Source: Apostichopus japonicus
Taxonomy: Eukaryota > Echinodermata > Holothuroidea > Aspidochirotida > Stichopodidae
Direction: 5' to 3'
Length of the DNA: 48,000 nt
NCBI RefSeq assembly: GCF_037975245.1
Contig: NC_092568.1
Location: 30,687,001-30,735,000 of the forward strand
The translations under genes were made by a program, and so were the position numbers. The notes under the pieces were generated by a model. The model was not told the DNA's origin, did not search any database, and saw only the letters and a list, made by a program, of their open reading frames with translations. Shown here piece by piece: positions 25,317-35,159 of this stretch. Numbering within the stretch: position 1 is the first letter of the stretch; the number at the start of each line of letters is the position of its first letter.

Positions 25317-25429
25317 ATCAGACGACATTACCTTCCCCTTCCCGTTCCATTTATAGAGTACAAAATACACTTTGAAAGTAAAATACAGGACCGTGTAAAG
25401 TAAAGAGCAAAAAAAAAAAAAACTTGAGC

Positions 25430-28000
25430 AGATGCTTTCATTTCTTGAACGTTATTGGGGGACCTCGTTTGGGAAGTCTTTAGATATTGACATATATTTA
25501 TAACATCTACGTAGCCAAATGACGCAAACGTTGGTGTAATTCGAAAGAAAGGGAACTAGAACTCACATTGAATAAGAGAAATAATTGAACATTATTGGGT
25601 TAACATGCATAAATACTCGTAAATATTCACATTAGAAGTGCGTTTCTTTTCTTAATAAAACCAAAGTTTATACGTTTATGATCAACATTTATGTTCTTTT
25701 TAATTGCATGAACTGTTCTCATTACTATATATACTTCATACTCTAGCATTGACCTGTATAATAAGCGGTGCATTATTTCGATATCTCTAAAAGCGCTGAG
25801 TCGTATTATTATCGTGATTGTAGTGAACAGATTTAAAATACTAGACTGCTAAAACTTTTCTCTTCGATAAGTTTTCAGATATTGTTGAATTTTGAACGCG
25901 TAGTTATATCGTAGCAGCATGTGAATAATTTCTATTAATTATAGACTACAGATAATTTTGATAATGCGTGGAATTCAAACTGAGTAAAAGTATAGACGTC
26001 CTTTTATGTTATATTTTATTGTTTTCACAGATTAAAATTAACAATAAACTAATGTGAAGTTTAGCAATCTTAGTATAACATCCTTAACACAAATCGAATG
26101 GTTTTTTGAGGGGAACTATTCACTTTTGGATGACTTAATTATGTACTGTCGTTTACGAGACATTCGTTCGAAATATCCTCGGGGTAAATACTCTGTATGT
26201 ATCTGCAAAAATAAAAGTTGTTGCACTTTCTGAAAATGAAAGGAAAATGAAGGGTTTCTATTTAAAGGTTGCTCCTTCTTTCACTTACCCCTGGTAATAT
26301 ATTATTTGTTTGGAAAGACTTCTGTTTAGTTAACCGTACAAGTCTGTCTATTTTCGTATTTCTAAAATATTACAACAGAAATATGACGATATGTTGTCAC
26401 TTCTTATTCACTTTTACGTTTTTATTTATTTATTTATATTGATTCTTCAATAATGATTGACTAATATAGCTTGTTTGATATAACTTTTCAAATTCGTACT
26501 TTTAATTGGAGATGTTGGTTATGAATTCCATTTGAAACTTAATGTATTAGCTTATAGTACTCTGACCGCACTATTAATCTAAACGTGTACGTGTGTGTGC
26601 ATGGGGAGGGGAGGGGGCAGGGAGATAGGGAAAAGAGGGGAGAGGGTGTAGTTTTAAGAACATCGGCTTTCGTATCATCATATCTCAAGAGCTAAAGTAT
26701 CCCGATAAAAAAATCCCTCCTTCAACCTTCCCCTGCCCTCCCTCCTCCCCCCTCCCCACCACCATCTAATCTTCATCAATCACCACCTTGTCGTCTCATT
26801 CGTGTTTTTGTTTCTTCGGTTCATACACAATCATTCTTTAGGTTAACACTCTCCTGAACTCTTTGTTATACTTTCAACCTCATATTATTTTCTGCTTCAT
26901 TCAATTTGAGTTTTAAAAGAAATGATTCTTTGATTAATATTCCGTTGTTAAAAAATTTATAGATGGATATTTTATTTGAATCATGGTTAATTCTATTTTG
27001 ATCAACATTCATTAAATTTAAGATTTCAAGATTTAAGATTAAGATTTAAGATTTTTATCCCATGTTACTTTTTATTTGTTTCCCATATTTTTGGTATTTT
27101 GTTGTTGTTCGTTTCAGCCCATCCTACACTTTCTGTAAAACTATATTAATTCATTTTACAATGATATTCCCACTCCCTCCCACCCCTTGTCCCCCTCTCT
27201 TACCATACTAATATATTTCTCGATTCTGAGTTCGTCTTTTCTTTGCAATCTCTCCTGTAATCATATTTCGTGTCTTAAGTAATAATTGTTACCCTTAAAT
27301 AAACTCAGGAGTGTATTTCTATTCGATATATCCTACACTTTAATATAATTAAAGGCCTAGACAAAAGATAAGACAATGGGTTACCCTTGATCAATGAGAA
27401 TATGCTGAAATTAATGAAAGTTAATACAATTCCGCCTCTTTTTCTTCCTCAAAAAAGATCACATGAGAGAAACTATATCACTGATCCACCCACAGAATTA
27501 AAATTAATTGGTCTTTTAATATTAAGAATACTTCCGTCCTTGTAAAGGTGTTTTTGCTTACCTTTTACCTGTCGTTACGGAGAAAAACAGTCTGCGATAT
27601 ACACCGTAACATAATATATACCATTACCAGTCGCCTGACTAAATAAAACTATTTAAACAAATGGGTCAAAACTTCCTCCTCCTCCTGAAATTACGGTAGA
27701 GTTCTAATTTATTGCTGTGCACAATTATAAGCTTTGTCTTAAGCGAAGAGTCTAATTGCATAAAGAAACTTGAAACATTTATCATCTCCCTGCTGTCATT
27801 TTTTTGTTTTTACTTTCACATGATTAGCCTTTGGTATTACAATATATCGACTGGGAATTTCTGTTGTACGATTGCCCTTGTTACATAATTGACCTTAATA
27901 AACATTAGTGTTTCAGTATTCACTAAAGACACTAAAGGTTGTAGGCAAAGTTTATGTATGTATATGCTTCCTCATGCCATTTGTTGTTGTTATGTTATAC
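25430..28000. other. No gene seen
   Basis: AT-rich. It has a purine-rich G4-prone tract (about 26603-26647), pyrimidine-rich tracts (about 26716-26762 and 27167-27200) and a short AAGATTTAAG repeat at about 27018-27052. Confidence 0.55.
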
Positions 28001-28061
28001 TCTGTGTGTGTGTGGGTGAGCGCGTGTGTGCGTGTGGGTGCCTGCGTGCATGCCAAAGATA

Positions 28062-28225
<164 letters not shown>

Positions 28226-28370
28226 AATCAATAAAGAATAACACACCAGAATAAATCCCACTTCACGACCGGTTTCGTCCTTTTGGGACTCATCAGGCGA
28301 AGGTGGGAATCGAACCCCGGATCTTCGTGTCACGAACCGAAGTCCGTACCGTGTGTGTGTGCGTTTGTTT
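28226..28370 (-). mobile_element. Ribozyme-carrying retroelement repeat (SINE-like or Penelope-like)
   Basis: The hammerhead sits in a dispersed repeat. On the - strand, upstream of it is a tRNA-type B box, GGTTCGATTCC (complement 28306-28316), and a hairpin-prone TTCGTGACACGAA. Downstream comes a short tail (TTATTCTGGTGTGTTATTC) running into the TA array. The phrase around ACACACCAGA and the ribozyme core recur at 8.8 kb and in part at 15.3 kb. No reverse transcriptase is present, so it is non-autonomous or a fragment. The upstream limit is uncertain. Confidence 0.65.
28256..28308 (-). ncRNA. Type I hammerhead ribozyme motif, intact core
   Basis: Reading the - strand, the stem I 5' strand is UCCCACCUUCGC (28308-28297), followed by CUGAUGA (28296-28290). 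Stem II is GUCC-CAAAA-GGAC (28289-28277), followed by GAAA (28276-28273). A minimal stem III CCGG (28272-28269) is followed by UC (28268-28267), and the stem I 3' strand is GUGAAGUGGGA (28266-28256). Stem I pairs at 11 positions with one bulged C and one G-U. All conserved core residues of the family are present, and the predicted cut is after GGUC, between 28267 and 28266. Stem III, ACCGGU, is palindromic and very short, as in hammerheads of Penelope-like elements and satellite repeats that work better as dimers. Activity is inferred. Confidence 0.85.
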
Positions 28371-28378
28371 TTCTATCT

Positions 28379-28535
28379 GACCGAGGACTTGAACAAAAGA
28401 ATTCCAGGTCCTCGGTTGTGATTCCTAAAAGAATCACCACGTCCTCGGAAGAATTGTGTGGAGTATTGTTAAGGAGTATTGTACGTGGATTTGAACAATG
28501 GAAAATACAATGGGGTCCTCGGTCTGAATGTAATA
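28379..28535. repeat. Short-motif cluster GTCCTCGG next to the ribozyme element
   Basis: CCGAGGAC occurs at 28381-28388. Its complement GTCCTCGG occurs at 28408-28415, 28441-28448 and 28515-28522. The first two form a potential hairpin, and TGATTCCTAAAAGAATCA between them forms another. This lies upstream of the hammerhead on the - strand and may be part of the same element. No protein family is recognisable in the overlapping open frames. Confidence 0.5.
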
Positions 28536-28569
28536 CAAACATGTGTGTGTGTTTAAGAAGGGAATCACT

Positions 28570-29581
28570 TTGATGCCCATGGTGACATTAAATCTATAAA
28601 GAAAATAATCCACATGATAGTATATCAAGATCAGATTTCCCGTTCCCAGGTATACACGCTGCAACAACAAAAAACAAGTGGGGAAAAATTCGCCTTCATG
28701 GCGGGCAGTGTTGCGTTATGCTCGTCCGACGGATATAGGTCGACAGTTATTGAAGTTATTGATTAACATGATTATTAACCATCATTCAGGTGGAACCATC
28801 ATGTAGGTGGAAGTTAGGTATAAACTTAGTTTTCGATATGTCACAGTCAATATTTGTAAATAAATGAATGTGTGGCTATAATGTATCTAAATCTTACCCC
28901 ATTTGTTATTGTATTCACCTCTAAATTATTTTTATGAAATCTTCCTTAAGACAAAAGAGCATTCAAAGATAAAATTCAATACCATATAACTTTGACAACT
29001 AGTAAATTATGTATATTATATCCTATTTGAAGTAATAATGCTCGAATGTTTTACCAAATACTTCTGTGCTTGGTCTGTAGGCAGCGGCGTATGTAAAGAA
29101 TGGGGGAGGGGGTGGGGTTCTCACCTCCCCGGAGGAGATTTTGTTTCCATTCAGTCGGGGAATAATTAGATCAATCCATTGTGGCACAGGATGCCCTTCT
29201 ATGGAGGTTCATACCCTTACCATACCGATCAGTCAGGAAAATTTACAATTTGCTCAGCCCCACCACGCACCCCACATATTTGAAATATTGAATATCCACA
29301 CACTTTGTTGAGAGACTGGTTAAAATGGCGTACATCGGTATTTTATTTTCCATAATGCACAAAGACATGGTTTGAAAAATACTTAATCGCAAACACTTTT
29401 TTGCCTCATGCGTGGAGTCCATGGGCCGGTATAAGTACTCTGGTGAGATCCAAGGGTAAATTTGTGTTCCAGCTGGTGACATATTCTGTCGCAATCATCC
29501 GTTAAATATGGAAATTATTGAAGACTATACTGTACTAGTTCTGGCAAGAAATGTGATATTATACCCATAGCTTCACAACCC
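28570..29581. other. No gene seen
   Basis: AT-rich. CAGCGGCGTATGTAAAGAA followed by a G-run (about 29085-29120) resembles a hAT-type end, but no partner end was found. Confidence 0.5.
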
Positions 29582-29650
29582 GAGGTGGTGCCAGGTAGTG
29601 CCAGGTGGTGCTGGGTGGTGCTAGGTGGTGCCAGGTGGTGCCAGGCGCTG
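29582..29650. repeat. 10-bp minisatellite CCAGGTGGTG, ~6.5 diverged copies
   Basis: Units vary at CCAGG, CTGGG and CTAGG. The unit matches the last, variant unit of the array at 30326-30470 (GGTGCCAGGT), 0.7 kb away. Confidence 0.85.
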
Positions 29651-30278
29651 CTCCCGCCCCATGTAAAGAACCGTTGCTATACGCTAATGTATGTACGGTT
29701 TAATACTCAAATCTGTGAGGTAGACTCTATTTAATGAACCTTCTGTATATAGAACTATATACCTTAAACGTATTTTATTAAAGCTTATAATTTAATATTT
29801 ATAATTTAATGAAACTCTTCGAAATTTAATTAATACCATATATCAGATGTTTACACTAGATGAAACAACATGATTATTATTATGTTTCTTGCTTTCTCCA
29901 GTCTAATTTTAGAATATCATGTAAAAGGAAAGTAAAAATGAAGAGATCTGCTATCCATATTCGTTGATAATCGTCAACGTACCAAAAATACCGTTCAATG
30001 TTTTCCTTGCCAATCAATATATTTACATATTTCCTGCAGGGTCTGCTTTCGTGAGTTTAATAATGTTATAAATGAAAAGGTTATTTCCTATGATCGAAGG
30101 CTCACATCATTTCTTGATTCTCAAAATATTAACGTCAGTGGCTTTTTACTGTAAGAAATTCTTTTCTACTTCATATTTTCCTATCAACAGAAATAAGACA
30201 TCTCTAACAAGGTCTATTTTTTGGTTGGCTAATTTGTAATACTTTTAAGATCGGAAGATGATCCTTGTAAGTCCTGGT

Positions 30279-30520
30279 AATATTGTCATTGTCTTTGTAA
30301 TATATGATGTTAATACACAATCCATCGGGTGGTGTCGGGTGGTGTCGGGTGGTGTCGGGTGGTGTCGGGTGGTGTCGGGTGGTGTCGGGTGGTGTCGGGT
30401 GGTGTCGGGTGGTGTCGGGTGGTGTCGGGTGGTGTCGGGTGGTGTCGGGTGGTGTCGGGTGGTGCCAGGTGGGAATATTGTCTTTGTCGTTGTAATATAT
30501 GATGTTAATACACAATCCAT
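30279..30520. repeat. 47-bp direct repeats flanking the 10-bp minisatellite
   Basis: The copies 30279-30325 and 30474-30520 differ at two positions and share TGTAATATATGATGTTAATA plus CACAATCCAT. The minisatellite lies exactly between them, so the array expanded within, or at the junction of, a duplicated segment. Confidence 0.9.
30326..30470. repeat. 10-bp minisatellite GGTGTCGGGT, ~14.5 copies
   Basis: The copies are identical except the last, which reads GGTGCCAGGT. Such uniformity suggests recent expansion. G-runs every 10 bases give G-quadruplex potential on the + strand. The Val/Gly/Trp-Cys-Arg repeats in overlapping frames are artefacts. Confidence 0.95.
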
Positions 30521-30689
30521 AAACCATCAATGTACTGTCCAAGAATGAGCGGCCTACATACCACCAACGTACAATACACGGTTAATATACACCGTCAATA
30601 CAGGGCCACAAACCGTTGTCATACCGTCCAGACAAACAGTAAAATATGTTTAACAGTGGTACTCTTCCTAAAGCCACCAACAATTAAAA

Positions 30690-30957
30690 CCAGGACGTAC
30701 GGTGAGCGTTCTTTTCAATTGCGGCCCCCAAACTCTGGAACACTCTTCCCACCCACATTAGGAATGACCCATACCATAGACAATTTTAAAAGCATCTTAA
30801 AAACTCACTTATTCACCTTGTATTTTTTCAATCCTTTTGTGCATCTTAAAGTTTTGTTCTAGTATGCTGTAGTTGTATATTCATTTTGTTTCGTGTAAAG
30901 CGCATTGGAGGCCGTCGGTATAATGGGCTATATATAAAAATAATAATAATAATAAAA
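30690..30957 (+). pseudogene. 3' end of a CR1/L2-type LINE, frameshifted
   Basis: One frame reads GERSF, then the next frame reads SIAAPKLWNTLPTHIRND, then the first frame resumes with TIDNFKSILKTHLFTLYF. Together these match the well-known C-terminal end of CR1/L2-like reverse transcriptases, broken by two compensating frameshifts. Downstream come AAAGCGCATTGGAGGC, GGGCTATATATAAAAAT and an (AAT)n tail, the usual 3' end of such elements. It is 5'-truncated and dead. Confidence 0.75.
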
Positions 30958-32101
30958 ATAAATTTAAAATAAATTTAAAAAAAATTATAATTCTTCTTCT
31001 AATTATTTATTAAATTAAGGCCTACCATACATTCATTCACGGCTAATGCAGCGTCAAGACACGGCCAACAAACCGTCCATGTACCTTCCAAACATACATG
31101 ACCCCCACCCACCACCCCCCTCCCCACCCCCAAAGTAAACCCGTCAATCGCCAACAAAACGTCAATGCAGTGTGCATGCATACATTTCTAATACACCGCT
31201 AAAATAAAGCATCATCTCCCGACCATGCATACACGGCCGATACGTATCCGGCAAATTTAATCCATATAGGCCTTTATCATTTTGTGGGAAGTGGAATATC
31301 AAATTTTGATATGCATTATCCGATATTAAAAATATTGTACTTGATGCTCTATACCATCCGTGTTGCAAGTTAAATTCTCATCTAGCGATTTCATTGAAAC
31401 CATAACTCCTAGTACATGAGAACTTTAATAAACGAATCCTTGAGTTTTTACAGACATTAGATAAATGTTAGATAAGGTCATTTCCACTGCAGATTAGGCA
31501 TCGTAACAACGTTATATTGTCTACAAATACAAGTATACACATAGATTCATGCAAGGATATTCGGACGCTGATAAATTTAAACTTAACATGCAAGTGAATG
31601 ATAAATCTCTTAAAAAATATTTGTATTTCTTGTAACCATTCTGTTTTATGGAGCTATATAACACTCCCTATGTTGACAATAGGCATACATAATACAGTGT
31701 GTATTCTGAGTCACACTTATAGAGGCGGGAAAAAAAGAAGAAAAAACCCCAAACAGATATAATTCTCCAGTAACGACACACCAGGTATAATTCTTTGACT
31801 TGTATAGCTCCCTCCCATCATAATCATGAAAAGCGGTAACTATAAGAACAATCAGGCTTTACGACTCTCGATCGTAACTAATTATATACGCGCCGAGGCC
31901 AAAGTTCACTGGCTTTATATCTTTAGTCAGTGATTTAGAGAATTACTACTTTGAAATGCTACTTACTATACTCCGAGCAAACGTGTCAGTTAGCTTCCAT
32001 TGGAGATATATGTCTATACTGCATAAGCTTGAGAACTGACCTTTAAAACTACAAGATTATAGAGGGTATTTTTTTTTTCTTTTCCTCTATCTTAACTACA
32101 G
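30958..32101. other. No gene seen upstream of the candidate exon
   Basis: AT-rich, with a poly-C/CCACCC tract at about 31102-31132. No donor-ended exon that would supply the missing 5' part of the 32.1-kb candidate could be identified. Confidence 0.5.
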
Positions 32102-32406
32102 GTATATCTTATTTACTGTCGTGTGCAGGTTTAAAATGTCGATCTTTCTACCTGATCACTTCGGATTATTTACTAACATATAAGGGCGACGATAAATGTT
32201 TGCGTAGGTGCAGATATCAGCTAATAGAAGGAAAAATATGTCAATTTTCAACTTTTGGAGGAAAGCTACTTTTAACATCCAACGATCGTGTTCAAGATTC
32301 CATTGCTGACAGTTATAACCCACCCAAACACGTGTTTGATATTGTTTGGTCTTTTGAGGAACTGTTTAATAAACGACAGAGACTATACAAGTTCAAGAAC
32401 AAATAA
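32102..32406 (+). CDS. Candidate terminal coding exon, unknown protein (weakly PAN/apple-like)
   Basis: A strong acceptor (long T/C tract ending CTTAACTACAG at 32101) is followed by 100 open codons to TAA at 32404-32406. The frame needs one base from an upstream exon, that is, entry in phase 1. A second AG at 32128 would shorten it without changing frame. The translation is cysteine-bearing (SCAGLKCRSF, then DDKCLRRCRYQ and GKICQFSTF). It ends in a charged tail (FNKRQRLYKFKNK). The CxxxC...CxF layout vaguely recalls a PAN/apple domain, but an expected late cysteine is missing. AATAAA overlaps the stop (32402-32407), and AAG|GTAAGA at 32411 could be a donor. No upstream signal-peptide exon was found. 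Confidence 0.35.
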
Positions 32407-32411
32407 AAAAG

Positions 32412-34043
32412 GTAAGATATTTTTATTGGTTTTTCTTTTTCTTTCTTTATGTTTTATATCTTTTAATCATCTTGTTATGTCAACCTACGTACCTCAAACA
32501 AGTTGCGGTATACCGTAAAGTTAATACTTCAGGCAGTACACTATTATATTAACGCGTATTATAAGCTTATTGTACCACACACTCCGTCCTACTGACACCT
32601 GTGTCAATTCGTTTCTTTTACTATTTTGCAACAACTTGCATAAAATGTGGGGAAAGGCGTCTTTCCGTAAACCCTCACTTCCCCCCCCCCCCCTCCATTC
32701 CTCGCCCCTTCATCTCCCTCCTTCAATGGCTTAGAAAATCGTCGCATTTGTAGATTTTGGTATATAAAGAGTGAGCTGCAAAGTGTGTCGAAAACCTTTG
32801 AGAAATCTATACCCTTCGCTTATATACACCCCCCCCCCCCCATCTCGTCTTAGAACATATTCCATTTTCTATAATAATAGATTAATTTTCCTATTCTGAT
32901 TTGACATATCACGGTACATTTTGTGTGCATGAAGTTAATAATTTATAATAAAAAAAATCTCATTGTCTCAGGTACGAACTGCAGGTTTGTTGGCATTGAC
33001 TGTAACTCATTAGTATCTGTTATACACTGCAGACTTGAGTTTACTAATGAAGTATAGCATGAAGGCACCACTTACATTACTCATTATATTAATTTGTTAA
33101 TTATTTGGCAATAATTGGATATATTTTTAATTTTAAAACAAATATACCAAAATAATTTTGTCATTTATGCCACATAAGAATTAAAGCATAAAATTAATTA
33201 TGACATTACAGTGCTATCATGTAAACAGACATTTTCTGGGGGAAAAAAAGAAGAAGAAATGCTGATGTTTTTAGAGATGCTTTAGTTTGAAAAAATTCTT
33301 TTGATGAAAAGCAATCTGATGAATTATCGGATAGGTCAAAGAAAATGAAAATGTGATTAAAAAAAACATGAATAACACGGATATTTAGTATTTCGTTTCT
33401 ACATGCAAAATGCAAGAGTTCAATGTATACTAAATGCAGTAAATATGGTATATTTGTTACAGGCTAAAGGCTAAATATCGTATTATCAAGGGTTCGTATA
33501 TGTTTGCGTGTTGTGTGTGTGAGTGTTTTTGATTTCTGGCGTTAATATATATTGACATGGCTGATTGAAACTTGTATTATGAAACAAGTATATACTCACG
33601 GATTCATGAAATATTGTCATACCACCCAGTGCTCCTATTCGGAACTTTTAAGCTATGTTTCGAAGAGCGTTTGTAGTGACAGTTTGAGCAGTATGAATGT
33701 CGTGTTACTAGCCGATAAAGGTTAGGACTTGTTCATACTGCCAATACCAGTGCTTTGAAGCAGGTGGAAAGTATAGTTGAAAAGGTGGAAAGTATAGAAT
33801 CGGAAAGTTGCCATAACTGTCTGTTTCATACTTTCACTTTAATGGATATATTCATATGGACCTCGCAAACCAATCACAGCAAGCCTGTTTATGGCGTCAT
33901 CGGATTACATTAATGCCCTCATGACGTCACCACAAAGGACTGCCAAACTAGGATGTCATGACGTACTTTATAATAAGGCTTCGGAAGTCACTACGCATAT
34001 ACTTTTTAGATGAACCGGAAACTTTCACTATTTATTCATGGCT
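32412..34043. other. No gene seen
   Basis: AT-rich, with poly-C runs at about 32680 and 32829. The duplicate phrase AGGTGGAAAGTATAG lies at about 33762 and 33782. Confidence 0.55.
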
Positions 34044-34512
34044 ACCGCACTCATAGGCGTAGGAGGCGGGGGGGGGGGGCTGGGGGCTGCAGCCCCCCAA
34101 CCAAAACTTTTGGTGAAAATTCGGGCAATATGCTGAGAATTTTTCGGGCAGCTACTGAAAGCAGAATAATTTTCAATGTGTTTTTCAATGGTTAAACTGA
34201 TATTATTATTACCGTTATTATTGTAACGACTTCCCCAATAATTATAACCAATATGGAAGGGTAATAACAGGGAAATATAACCAAAATTTTTCGCGCGCTC
34301 CGCACGCGTTCAACATCTTCATGTGTATATCATATAGGCATTTATTGGTTATTTGCATGTGATGTAATAACCGATGAATGCCTATATGATATGCACACTA
34401 AGATGTTGAATGAGCGCGGAGCGCGCGAAAAATTTTGGTTATATTTTTCGGGCAAGTCGTTACAGCCCCCCCCCCCCAAATCAAATTAGGCTCCTACGTC
34501 TATGACCGCACT
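34044..34512. mobile_element. hAT-like non-autonomous element (MITE) with 8-bp target duplication
   Basis: The element spans 34052-34504 (453 bp). Its ends are inverted: CATAGGCGTAGGAG on the left and CTCCTACGTCTATG on the right, one mismatch. The identical 8-mer ACCGCACT flanks it at 34044-34051 and 34505-34512. Eight-bp duplications and CA..TG ends are typical of the hAT superfamily. Next to each end is a G-run or C-run. There is no transposase. The internal 79-bp foldback is described separately. Confidence 0.8.
34274..34445. repeat. 79-bp inverted repeat (foldback) inside the hAT-like element
   Basis: The arms 34274-34352 and 34367-34445 are reverse complements with only a few mismatches, around a 14-bp loop. 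The arms contain the GC-rich phrase TCGCGCGCTCCGC, which stands out in this AT-rich DNA. The transcript would form a long near-perfect hairpin. Confidence 0.85.
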
Positions 34513-34862
34513 ACAAACGCCCTGTTTGTATTTTTGAAACCAATGTATACCGGAAATCCATGTCACGGTCATTCTATTGTGAGAAATTCCGAAACCATAA
34601 AACTTGTTAATTTTATCGCACTTATGATCAGAAGCAAGTTTTTAAAATTAAACTAATCAGCGTAACTGTTAATGTAACACCGCGTGTGTTATTCGTACAG
34701 TGTTTATACGGACCAGAGTTGTCAACATATCCGCATCGTTTCCATGGTTACAAATATCAGACTCGCGAATATACGAGAAGACAATTAGTTTTATCATTTA
34801 TCTCACTTCTTTAGTACCTAGTTCATCATAACATTCATTTAGAAACCTTTATCTTCCCAAAC

Positions 34863-35150
34863 GAATAAGTATAGGCTACAGAGTAAACAGTGTTATGCAG
34901 CTACAAAGAATGAATATGGTAGAGGCTACATGGTAAATATTGCTATGCAGCTACAAAGAATGAATAGGTATAGACTACAGTGTTAATAGTGTTATGTAGC
35001 TACAAAGAATGAATAAGTATAGGCTACAGTGTTAATAGTGTAATACAGCTATAAAGAATGAATATGGTATAGACTACAGTGTTAATAGTGTTATGCAGCT
35101 ACAAAGAATGAATGTGTAGGCTACAGGGTAAATAGTGTTATGCAGCTACA
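34863..35150. repeat. ~49-bp minisatellite, 5-6 copies
   Basis: The phrase CAGCTACAAAGAATGAAT recurs with steps of 50, 49, 49, 50 and 47 bp (34898, 34948, 34997, 35046, 35096 and, in part, 35143). Between copies come TATAGGCTACAG and GTTAATAGTGTTATG. There is no gene in it. Confidence 0.9.
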
Positions 35151-35159
35151 ATTGCTTAA

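Larger units (their letters stand above)
24836..25416. repeat. 20-bp direct repeats flanking a repeat-rich 0.54-kb segment
   Basis: GTAAAGTAAAGAGCAAAAAA occurs at 24836 and again at 25395. Between them lie the CATT repeat and the TA array. This is either a long target-site duplication or a local segmental duplication. Confidence 0.7.

Noticed and set aside
32102-32406. Candidate exon considered as GPB5
   Set aside because: It lacks CxGxC, TWE and the terminal CxC of the beta subunit.
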